Shown here: positions 26,001-38,000 of the stretch, one piece after another
Numbering within the stretch: position 1 is the first letter of the stretch
How the letters are laid out: the number at the start of each line of letters is the position of its first letter
Assembly: GCA_022410635.1 (NCBI GenBank)
Contig: JAJVDF010000464.1
Location: 570,181 to 634,180 of the forward strand
Reading direction: 5' to 3'
Source of the DNA: Tretioscincus oriximinensis
Taxonomy: Eukaryota; Chordata; Lepidosauria; Squamata; Gymnophthalmidae
Length of the DNA stretch: 64,000 bases
Program-made: the position numbers and the translations under genes
The notes under the pieces: generated by a model
The model's input: only the letters and a program-made list of their open reading frames with translations
Told to the model about the DNA's origin: nothing
Databases searched by the model: none

Positions 26001-29000
26001 AAACTCAGTGATTTTTGTAGCGGCAGAATCTGCCAGTGCAGTGGTTGGGTGGTGGGAAGAGCATGGTTGGGACATGACTGAGACGTGGTTGAGGTGGGAC
26101 TGCAAATTATGACCTGGACTTTGAATCTTGGATTATGGCAACCTTAACAGCAAGACAATGTAAAACAAAAAGCATCACTGCAACCCCACAATCACCACCT
26201 CTACTGGCTCGCCAAGGAGCCCAATGTGGCTGTCCAGAGGGCCAAGTGATTCCGCCTGGGGGAAAGAAACAGTAGTGTGTGAGAGACTTTCAACACAACA
26301 ACGAAGCAGATCATACCTTTAAATTCTATAGTCTGCAGCAATGCTCTGGTAACCACCATTAAAACATGGTGGACATGGACCCTAACAGGGAAGTCCATTT
26401 CATAAATGTGTCAGAGCTGCCCACACTTTTGGAATTCTTACTTCCTGTCCCATGGGACTAGGAGAAAAGGAAGTACCTCCACGTTGCGCACAGATGGGTC
26501 TGGTGCTTCACTGGGCCAGTCTGGGAGTTCCTGGTAGCCCACAGCCTTGGCGTTGAGGAGATGGGAGAGGGAACCAAGTTGGAAGTGATCACGATCTAGA
26601 AGGAGGAAAGACTCTGCTGGGTCGAGTTTTAACTGAACCCCCAAAGTCATTGTAACAAAATTTATAGACTAAAGGAGACAGATAAAAACCCATCACTTTC
26701 ACAAAGCTATTTATGGTTTTGTTCTGCAAATACTCAAGTTCCTGGGTAAACCAAAGCATTTACGTTTGATTCAGCAGGATTTTTTTTGTGATGCTAACCT
26801 TTGAAAGACGATTCCAAGATTGGAGCAGGTTTTTGTGCCAGGAAGAGCTTCTTAGCATACTTGTTGAGGGCACCGCTCTTCTCAGTGGGCACGATGAGTT
26901 GGCGGATAAAACGAGCGCGATCCCGGATATCGTAGTTCTGGTCGTACTTGGCTAAGTTCAGCACATATTGGGTCAGCAGTTTACTCTGTGGCAGAGAATA
27001 CAAGAGCATGTGGCAAAGCAAAATGGAGAAACCGAGTACAAGAAGAAAAAAAAATCTGGTTTTTATACATCTCCGTTTCTCACCCGAAGGGACTCAGAGT
27101 GGCTTACAAGGTTAATTTTCTCCCAAAGGCTTACATCTGTTCTATCTTCCCCACCATGTTAATGGTGGTATTAATTTATCTAATTGAAATATAGATTATA
27201 AATCTACTTTGTTTCAAATAGCTGAATTGGCTAAAGAGAGAGAGCTCTCCCCTCTCCACGTCCAACCCAGGACCTCGAAACCGGAATTCTCAGTTGAAAG
27301 ACCAGCTCTTAATCACTGCGCCATTCTTGCACATGGAGCGGTGAGGGAAAAAAGGGACACCCACCGAACCAGCCAGATCAGCCAAACCAACCCTGGTGGT
27401 CAATGGGGTGACAGATGTCACAGCCAAATCGCCCTCACATTCAGGCAAGTGAGCCCCACTGTACCGTTACGAGAAGCCGATCTTTTAAATTAAATTTAAC
27501 TACTTCTTGCATAATCTTTCTATAAATAAAGCCTGTCACGGCAATCAGGCCTTCGTCCAATCAGAGCGCCTGGAGGAGGGCACGTTATGCCTCCCACTCC
27601 TCTTTGCAAGCCTCAACAGGGCTGAAGTTGTGTTGAGTACAGAGGGGAAGCTCGGAGTCACCTTCCCTCACGGTCCCTTAGTAAGCGAGGTGCCAGGGCA
27701 AAGCCGGGACAGAGAAGGCAGCAGGATGCCGTGACCCCTCACCACCACTTTGACCGCCCCTTGGCAAACCAATGCCTTGCCATGTGCCAGCCACAACCAT
27801 GCTGGGGGGGGGGCAGGAGCCACCTCCCTCCATTGCCACTTCACTTGCCTTCCTAAGCCCACATTTGTGGGCTTGACCACTACTAGTTTACAATAAACAA
27901 GCAAAACAAGAAAGGAAAGATGATACAAAGGTTGTATGAATATGTAATGAATGTAACGGCACTAGAAATAGCAAATGTTATAATCAGCAATCCAGAAAAT
28001 ATATAGGGAAAAATAGACTGAACAAAAATGGTTAGTAGTAAAGAATTATATATTAGGTAGAAGAAGGAGTGATGTGGCAAAATTAAGATTAATATTTTGG
28101 ATGTAATCCTCTAGATCAGACCTGGGCATTGCACGGCCCCCGGGCCGCATACGGCCCTTTGATTGGCTCTGACCGGCCCATGTAACGTTAATTGGAGCGA
28201 CGGGGGGCTCCTCATAATGCATCCTCCCCTTCGCTTCCGGGCGATTCCTGGGCAGCCCTTGACGGCGGTGCTGGGGCTGATGCTGCTGGCTGCCTCCTGC
28301 CGGGCGCCGTCGCCTTCTCGCCCCTCTGGAGCCTACCTCAGCCGCCCTCGACGGGGCGCCCCGCTGCGGGGCCCAGGGGAGGCGGCCCTGCTGCGGGAAG
28401 GTCGCGCTGCCGCCACCGCGGGGGCAACTTCGGCACAAGCGCGGCTGCTCAGCACTTCCTTCGTGCTCAGAGGCGACGCCGCTCACAACCAGGCGATGGT
28501 GCACTGGACGGGCGAGAACAGCAGCGTAAGGGCCGCCGGTGGGATGGAGGAGGCGGAGGGGGGGATGTTCCCAGGGGAGGGGGGGGAGGGGGGCTGCCCC
28601 CCCTTCCACCCCGTCTCAAGATCTGTGGGTCTCCCTCGGGCAGCTTGTAGTGTTAGCCCAGACCTGGGCAAGGGGCGGCCTGCCTATTGTCTGACCGGCC
28701 CACCCATCTTAGCTCAGAGTTGGGGGTGTGGTTTTACTGTTATATACAGTACTGGGTAGAATTGAGTTAACTGTATTAGTCCGGCCCTCTAAAACCATCC
28801 CAATTTCTCATGTGGCCCCTTGGGAAAATTAATTGCCCACCCCTGCTCTAGATTGTAGAAGTACAGATAGCGAGTGGGGAGGATTCATGAAGGGAGAAGA
28901 AGGGGGGAATCCGAAATATGGCTGTACGTTTGTTTTAAATGTAATTATTGAATGGGACTATATACAAGACTGTAAATTCCCCGTGGTTCCAAACCTCTTT

Positions 29001-32000
29001 GCTAGATGCGCTTACCTGTTTGGAGTTGGTCAGGTAAAGCTTGGCTGCCAGGTTGATAATCTGCAGCTTCACAATGTCCTCCTCACTTGTAAAGGACTTT
29101 GCCATTTTGCGTAGAACATCAGGGGCAATCTTGGGCACGTGCTCACAGTATTCTCCAATCAACCACAGGATGCTGGCCCTGGCCATAGATATCTGAATGC
29201 AAGATGACACAGGAGTTCCTCAAGGCTTCAAAGGGTTTGATAAGGAGACACACAAAACCAGATCTCAAATCCGAAACAAACACAACAGAGCCAAAATCCC
29301 CCCAAATTCCAGATTATCAGAAAAAAATTATTTGCGTCTCTACATACATACAATGATATAATATCAGATAGGTAATAAAATCATTAATAAAATAGAAGCA
29401 GCCTCCAAATATAGTCAACAGTGTTTTTGTCCAACTTCCTAAATACCAAATATGCGAATACTGGATCCTGTGGTTTGTGGACATGATGGTATAATATTGA
29501 CTTCCAGCTGACACATTTCAACATATGGTCTTTCTCAAGACTATAAAATCTCAAGTCAAACATCAGAAAAGCCCAATACAATAGTTTATTCCACAATGGA
29601 ACACGCCAGCTGGAAGTGAACATTGTACCATCATATCCACAGATCCACAGCATCCATATTTGCATATTGGATATTTTGGTTTTATTTAGTCTCCAAAACA
29701 CACTAAAGATCCTTCTGTATACTGTTGACATTATTTGGAGACTGTGCTAAGTGGTCCTATTTTGATGGATGGATGCATGGACGGATGGATAGATGGATAG
29801 ATAGATGGATGGATAGATATTTTCTATACTTTTTTTTCTGATAATCCAGAATTTTTTGGATTTTGGCTTTGATAAGGAGCCTCCCAGAACCCTCACAAAT
29901 ATCAGAGGATTCCTTAGGGAATTCCCATGAGCCCCTAGCAGAGCCTTTTGGGATCACTATTTTCAAAGGCTAAAGGCTAGGAAAAGCTATTCTCCATGCT
30001 CTGCCACTTGGGAGGCCGTACCTGGATATTGTCTATCAGCTTTGCCATGTGCTTGATGATCTCACTATGTTGTGAGGGCTGCATCTGTAGGAGTTTCTTA
30101 ATTACCACGACTGATTCGGCTACCACCAGNTCTACAAAGGATGAACAAAGGAAGAGCTCAACATTACACATGTGGGCAGTTCAGTTTACTTCCCAGAACT
30201 CCAGCTGCACTATAACAGAAGTCTATCTTGCCCCACGGATTAACTATATAGGATATTCAAACCTGTAACACTGCTAAATTGGTGGCTTCAGATCTCTGAC
30301 TGAATAACTGTTAACAAACAGGCTCAGATCTTTCATAACAATGCCTCAAGGAATTTGAAGGGTAAATTGAGCATCTACAGGCCAAAGCGCAAAGCAACCT
30401 CTGCCCACCTTGTGCTAGCTGAAATTTATTGATTTATTTATATATTTGTGTATTTAGTTGATTAGTTGCATTTTTAGTCCGCCCTATACTCAAAGTCTCA
30501 GGGCTAACAATAAAACAGTTACCATGAAAGCAATATTACTGTGAAATAAGGAAGAGAGGGCTTCTACTTTTAATTCCCATTAGCTGCATACAAACTGCAC
30601 TCTTAAACATGGTTGCTTCCAGTGTGTGTGTGTATGTGTGCATGTATGTGAAGGCTAGGGGAGGGGAGGAGGGTGTGGAGTTTTCAAGTAACGTAAATAG
30701 TTGTGAAGAGGTTACGCTAAGATGGTTTTTGTCAAGAAGAAGAACTGCGTTCTTATACCCTGCTTTTATCACCTTACAAAGGGACTCAAAGCGGCTTACA
30801 AGGGTATTATTGCCCAAGGCTGACAGTCTATCTTCCCCACCAGGCCATGGTGGTTCCCATGTATCTACTTGCAGTCAGTTGCAATTTCTTGCAATTCATG
30901 CTTTCTAATAGCTGGGTTGGCTAGAGCTACAGGTTAGTGGAAGGTGCTCACCCCTCCCCACGTCCGACACAGGGCTTCGAAACCTCATCTCCCAGCTGAG
31001 AGACGGATTCTTTAGTGACTGAGCTATCCGTACCTCCTAACCGTCAAGTAATGTTAAGTTATGAGAAGTTGTGTTATGCAATATAATGCAATTTATATAT
31101 GCAATAAACAACAGATTAAAACAATATATACTGCTCAAAACAATTAAGGGAACACTTAGTGTTACACTGTTATATGAACGTGTTCTCTTAATTGTTTTGA
31201 GCAGTACATATATAGTGATGTTCTCATATATATATNAGAACATCACTATATGAGTTAAGTGCCTCTTCACTATAAAATTTCCATTATAAATTGCTGTTGT
31301 GTGACCTGAAACAAATAACCGTCACAATGTATACAAAGAGTTATTGTGTGCTCTACTTAAGATTTCCAGTAACCTAGAAAAGAAAATCTAGCCTTCCAAC
31401 TTCAACTTCAGGAATACAACTAGCAAAGTGAAGTGCTTTACAGCCTGCAGATGAACAGTGTAACTGTAAAAAAAGAAAAAGTAAGAGCGCTTCCCAGAGC
31501 GGGGTTCTCACCATCTCGGTTGGACAGCAGTTGGACAAGTCCGTTAAGACAGGTGTCACGTACTTTGCCAATGTTGGTGGCACATCGGCCAATGGCCTGT
31601 ATGGTGGCTGCCACAAAGTCCTTGTCCATGCTCCGGATGTAGGTCTATGGATAGAACGAGAAGAACGCAAAACGTCTACAGCAGTTCATAAAATGAATGC
31701 AGCCAGATTCTGTGTTACAAGAGCTTGCGAACCAGCTTCTGTTTACTTACCTCTTTCCTTCCTTTCGATTTCAGAGAAATGGCTGTGTTAAGTCTTAGTA
31801 GAAAAAGTCCAGCAGGGGGGCTGGCAGCACTTGGAGACTAACAGGAGAAAGGTAGGTGGCATGATGCACTGAAGAAGTAGACATGTCTCNGAAAAGCTCG
31901 TGCCACCTACCTTTCTCCTCTTAGTCTCCAAGGACTACAAGCCCCCTTGCTGGACTTCTGACCTTTTGGTCAGCTCTGCACCTATCCTTTCACTCCTCCA

Positions 32001-35000
32001 TGTACCATCTATCCAACTATCCAGTTTAATATACATCTATTCTTCTGTCCCTCTAGTCATTTAAAATTGCTGCATGCTGCTTTCCTCAAAACATCTCAAA
32101 CTGGTTTACTACAGGAAACAATATAAAAGGGAAACAAACCAAACGGTTCAGGATTCATACAGGACAAACTTAATCATTAAGAAGTCAAAGTAAGAGAAAC
32201 CACCTCAGCCTGTCAGTTCCATTGGCATGTGATGCAAAGGGGGAATCATTTTTTGCAAGTGCTAAAATAACCTGACAAACATAAGAAGAACCTTGCTCAA
32301 CTGGGCTCATTTCGTCCAGCACTCTGCCTCATACAGTGGACCACCAATTGCAGTAGGGCAGTATGAAGCAGAAGAAAGCAAAACCCTCAACAGTTCTTGA
32401 CTTTCTGCAAATGGTATTTCAGGAAAACTGCCTTTGCAGTATCAAGAGATCCTTCCATTTACACACCTGGCTTCCACAAATTTGTCTGATCCTATCTTAA
32501 AGCTATCCAGGTTCCTGGCTACCACTACCTCTTCTGGGATGAAATCCCATAGACCAATGGCCCTCTGGGTGAAAAAATACTTTCCTTTGTCTGTGCTAAC
32601 TCTTCATTAGCTTCAAAGACCACTCCATGGTCCTATTGTTGTGTGAATAACAATAGATGTAATATACAGGGTGCTTCAAAAAATGTATACACACTGTGAA
32701 CTTCCACAGAAAATTTATTTACTGTTCTACTGTTCTACAAAGTTAAATTTCAGAAAATTAGAAAGCTCAAAGTCCAATGTAAATAAAACGTAATAACAAA
32801 TGTTAATACTGTTCAAATTAGCCTCATAGAGTGGGAAATCCTGAAATTTAAAGTTCAAAGAGTGTATACATTTTTGAAGCACCTTGTATATAATACTTAT
32901 ATAATAAATTTAGGTATTATATGCTTTGGACAGGACCTCCAGGGACCTAGCGATAAAGCACATTTTGCTTACAGAAAGGTCCAGGTTCCGAAACATTCTA
33001 CCATGAGAATCCAAACAGAACAGTCAATGCTGAGCCAAAATCCCTTATTGCCCAACATCTATCTCAGTTTTCCAGAGCTTTCTTGTTGCAGACAGCATAA
33101 CACAAGCAGCAGTTAAGCAACATGAAGGATGGAACCCCAACATAGTAGGATCAGTAAAGACAGTGTAATATAAAGATAGTTCATAGTTTGGAGCTTGCTG
33201 AGCATGGGGATGGGAGAAGAATGTGTCTGGAATCCTAAACCACAACTTAGACAGGTGCCAACCGAACTGTAATTCAGGCAAACCAAACCAAGAATTCTAG
33301 TTATTTGTCTTACAGTTTCTTCCTACAAACTGCTCATATTTCTTTCTTCTCCGTTATATAAACAGATGAAATATTTGCTACAGCTGTTACCCAGAATACC
33401 AACACATAGCAGATTACTTTATATAAGTAATTGCCTCCTGTAGCAAACAAGAAACAAGGAGAGCTATATTCATACCAAGTTATTGCCATTCCCAGAAGAA
33501 ATCTAAAATAAAAAGGAGAAGCACTAAATGCATTTTTTTTTAAAAGTAGGAAATTCATTGCAAGGGTGAGTCTTGGCTTTTGGACCTTCGTCTGCTTGGG
33601 GCAACAGAAAGGCATGGATTTTGTCTCCTCTCCTGCACATTTTTAGTTAAATTAACTTTAATACCCCTCCTTATACCCGAGGGGCACAGGATGGGTCACA
33701 ATAAAATATACCATGAAATGACACTTCCCACATCAATAACTAAATCTGCCTCCTGTCTACTTACCTGAAACTCACGCAGGATTGTAGAAATATTTGTCTC
33801 ATTTGCAAGGTTGGTCAGAACCTCCAGCTAGCCAAAAAGGAGAAAAAGGAAATTTAACCCCAATATGCAATTTAAAACTACTACATATAGATCACAGCAA
33901 CTTGCCCTTCANGAATCTTAAATCATTTTTAAAGAATTTTCAGTACTCTTTACTTGAGCGGGAATCTAACTAATCCACTAACTTTTTTCTTTCTTTAGAA
34001 ATATTTATGCCATCCCTCAATAAGAGGCCTCAGGGCAGGTAACAACAGGAACGATAAAATATACAAATTATTAAAACATTAGTCATTAAGCCCACAAATG
34101 CAGGTGTGGGTTGACTCCACTGGCGCTCCGGCTGTGCAGCATTGGGCTGCAATGGCTGGACTGGGGGATGAAGGACTGTTGTTAAGCCTGCAACAGTTGG
34201 GACATGTGGTGTAGGGCCCTGGTGGATGGGAACAGGCCTCCAGCTGCTGGGGCCAGGAGGCATGGGGCTCTGGGGCNTGGGAGAACTCAATGCCAGCTGG
34301 GGACAGCATTAAGAAGAGTAGGTTTATTGCTGTGTGTGCCTCCAGTGGCTGGAGCATGGGGCTCTGGCAGGAGGGAGTGTTCAGCACTAGCCAGTGGCCA
34401 TGCCAAAAAGGGTGGATTTTCTGCCAACCCACCAATCAGCAGGTCAGAGCAAATGGTGGCAGCCTATGGCAGCACGGAAAAACCAAGATTAATAGCGATT
34501 GACCAATCATTTGCATTTGAAGTGATGGGCACTGATTGTGTCCACTCACCTTGCTTAGAAGGCTGATCACCATGACGTGGATTAGTAAGATACAGATATT
34601 TAAACTACAACCCTTCCTCTACCTAAAATTAGCTTCAGTCAAAGGCTTCTCTTATTTTTTCCCCCAGCAAAACCACATTAAAAGCAAAATGAATACTAAC
34701 CCCCTTCTCCTCCCCTAAGAAAAGGTCTGTCTGAAACTATCCGCATTTTTGTATTTACTACTTTACAGTATTTTTGCAGGAGTGCAAAAAGTATCTTTCT
34801 CAGTTTGCTTGGACATTTTTTTCTAAAAAAACAACTCTATAATACTGCTATAATATAATCTTGAACATGTGCATTTGTTTGCCTTTTGGTAGATTTAGAA
34901 CAAGAGTCAGAAACTCTCATATCCACATATATACCTTGCATTTAAAACAGAACAAGCAACGACAGGCGACATTTTACTGCTTCACATTAAAAAAGAAGAA

Positions 35001-38000
35001 GAACAAAATACAAGAACAAATCCAGCAAGCTGATTTCTCCAGCTAGTAAAGTTCTCCCAACAGAACTTTACTAGCAATGACATCCCTCCGTAGATGCAAC
35101 ATGAAACAGAAATTAGTTTCACAGTTTGGGCACCATCAAGAAGGAAGCTTGTCCTGACCTTCTACACCAGAACAAACCAGCAGGCCCTGTTGCCCAGAAA
35201 CGCATCCTAAGCACCAGTGGATGAAAGCATGTGGGAACCCAGCCAAGAGCATCTTCCCCTGTTGGAAGCTGAATCCGGAGCTCCCTCTGAAACTGGTATG
35301 CCGTAGCTCCTAAATATANTCAGCTGCTCTGGCCAACACACAAGATCTTTACAGCAACATTGCAACTGATTTTTGTCCTCTTCTTGACAAATANCTGTCA
35401 CTGTTTGACAGAGACTGATGGAATTTGTAGTTGGGCATCTTTTATACTTCAACCCATGAACAAATTGATGTGAATTCAGTGAATTTATTGTGGCATGACC
35501 TAGACTACTTCCCATAGGCACAAAACCCTTCTGATAGGATTGTGCAAAAACCCTTGAGGAAAACTCTTTGATGCCCTATTTCCTCCCAACGATGTTTCAT
35601 ACATCAACATCAGACATTGTACGGAAAAGCAAAACAATGCTTCTATTGGACACACAGTCTGGCAGGGCATAAACCATAATGGCGGATCAGTGAATACTCT
35701 TGTGATCAGCTAAGCAGCATTGCATTCACATAAGCATTGAACCCGAGGCATTTACCCACCTTGAGGATTTTGATCTGAGTGGGGTCCGTTGATCTGATGT
35801 AAAAGCTCTTCAGGTAAGGTTCAAACATTCCCTGCAAGAGATACAAAAGCACTGAAATAACTTCACAGAAGATCCCAAGGCATCCTTTTGGCTTTCAAAG
35901 TACCCAGGCAGACACACATCAGGGCTCTGCATAACTCCTAGTTTGTGTGACAAAACCAATTAACCAATAAATAAGTGAAGGACTCCACAACCCCAGGATG
36001 CACTACAAGGGCACTGTTAGGAATGCAGAGCTCCAAATCCAGGAACGACAAGGAAAGCAACCTTGTTGCAGAATATTTATTGATAGAAATAACTCCAGAA
36101 ATAAGACCAGAAGTCAGGAGTTAACTTTGGCAGGAACTAAAGAGTTAGAACAGAAAGTGAAAGGAGAAGCTGGATTATATGCTAGGCTGGGTCAGTCAGG
36201 GCCCTGCTGCAGGACCTCGAAGGCTTGACCATTACGGAGAGGGTGGGGTGTACATGGGCCCTCCCATCTGCTCTGGCTCCTTACCTTATTTTTAAACTCT
36301 TCAGCACAGCGCTAGATCTATGATGCTCGAATGACTGCGCCATGCATGCGCAGCGTGATAATTAGAGCATCAGAGACACAGGGACACACTGATGAGCTTA
36401 AGATAAAGAGTCAGAGTAGGAGGGACTCCTGGTGGGAGGAGACCCCTTTGTTAATCTGCCCCAAGGACTTTACCTCTGATACACTAGTCCCAGCCCATTA
36501 AGAAACCTTCCCTAATTTCTTCTGCACCTTGGATCCTTGGCTTCTCATATTATTCTGGGATTGTTCTGAGGTTTTCTTTTTTTGGAAAAAACAAACAAAC
36601 AAGCAGTCACTCACCCGGCGTTTAATGGACATGGTGGCCACATTCTGGAGCACCACATATTGCACTTCACTATTGAAATGAAAAAAGGGATAGTCATTTG
36701 ACAATGAAATGAAGCGAATAATATTAGTACGTTTTGTAACCGTTGAGAGATTTGTAGAAAGCAAGTGGCTAAACTACAAAGATGAAACCTGCACCAGAAT
36801 TTCTAGCAAGGGAGTCTAGTAGCACCTTAGAGCCTTACAAGGGAAAAAAGTTAATAGTATAAAGATAATAATCTTGATATGTGATTGGAAGTGTAAACTT
36901 TTCAGAGTGTTGCAATATAATGTGATGGCTACTGGGATCCAGTGAGGAGAAGGGATGCATAGACTAATAGGCTAAGAAACCGCAGTCTCTGTTCGTCTCC
37001 CCTTGTGGATGAATTGATGTAAACAGTGGTCTTTCAAATGTTGCTAACCTTCCCAGCTGCCTCAGCATGGATGGGGAATGATCAGGGCTACCAAACATCA
37101 TACACTGACTGGCATTTATTTACTGAAATGGAAAATTAGACAGGTGAGACTCTGCAAACCTGTGACTTCGGAGGAGACGCACTAACGCCTTAGCAATGAC
37201 ACCAACTTCAGCCTTTGGAGCAAGATGGAAGTAGAGTTGAGCAACAGACATCACCACCTACAAAGAAAACAAGCACATGACACTCTGGTATCAGTTTCTG
37301 GAAAACCAAGATATACTGAATATTTAGAGCAGCTCCCAGGCCCAGAAACTCAAACTCCAAGGTCACTCTACTTTTCCTCAGCTCGTGGGTCGTCATTAAG
37401 AGCAAATAATGTGTATACACCATGAACATTGGGGTCAGTTGCAAAATATTGTCTTACCAGCAGAATTAGCCTGTTGCATTATGGTAATATAATAAGCTCT
37501 GGATCCTCCCTTGCTCCCATCCATGCCNCCACCCATTCGCTCTCTCCATTGCTCCCTCCCCTCTTTCATTTGCTGCTTCTTTGTTTTGTTCCTTCTTTCC
37601 ATTTTCCTTTCCTTACTTCTTCTTTTCCTTACTTTTTCCTCTATCTTCCTTCCTCTCCTTCCATATGTTACTCCTTAGTTCTTCCTTCCTTCCCCTGGTT
37701 TCTGGAGGCTGCCAAAGTTCCAAGCCCTGTCATTGGTTTCTGGAGGCTGCCAAAGTTCCAAGCCCTGTCATTGGTCTCTACAGGCTGCCAAAGTTTCAAG
37801 CCCTGTCATTGGTCTCTAGAACCTGCCAAAGGTCTGAACCCTGTAATTGGTCTCTGGAGGCTGCCAAAGTTCCGAGCTCTGTCATTGGTCATTATACCTC
37901 GGAATGTTGAACTCTCCCACAGCCCTTTTATTAGTTTTGATGCTTATTTTCAACAGCCCTAAGAGAAACCACTAACTGGATGCTACCCAGTTTGCAGAAT

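Noticed and set aside
28163..28759. 198-codon ORF taken as a stand-alone gene
   Set aside because: The in-frame start is TTG, the coding signal stops at the splice donor at 28525, and the rest is transposon sequence.
34204..34566. 120-codon plus-strand ORF in the exon 12/11 intron
   Set aside because: No recognisable domain, contains an N, and shows no splice or promoter context.
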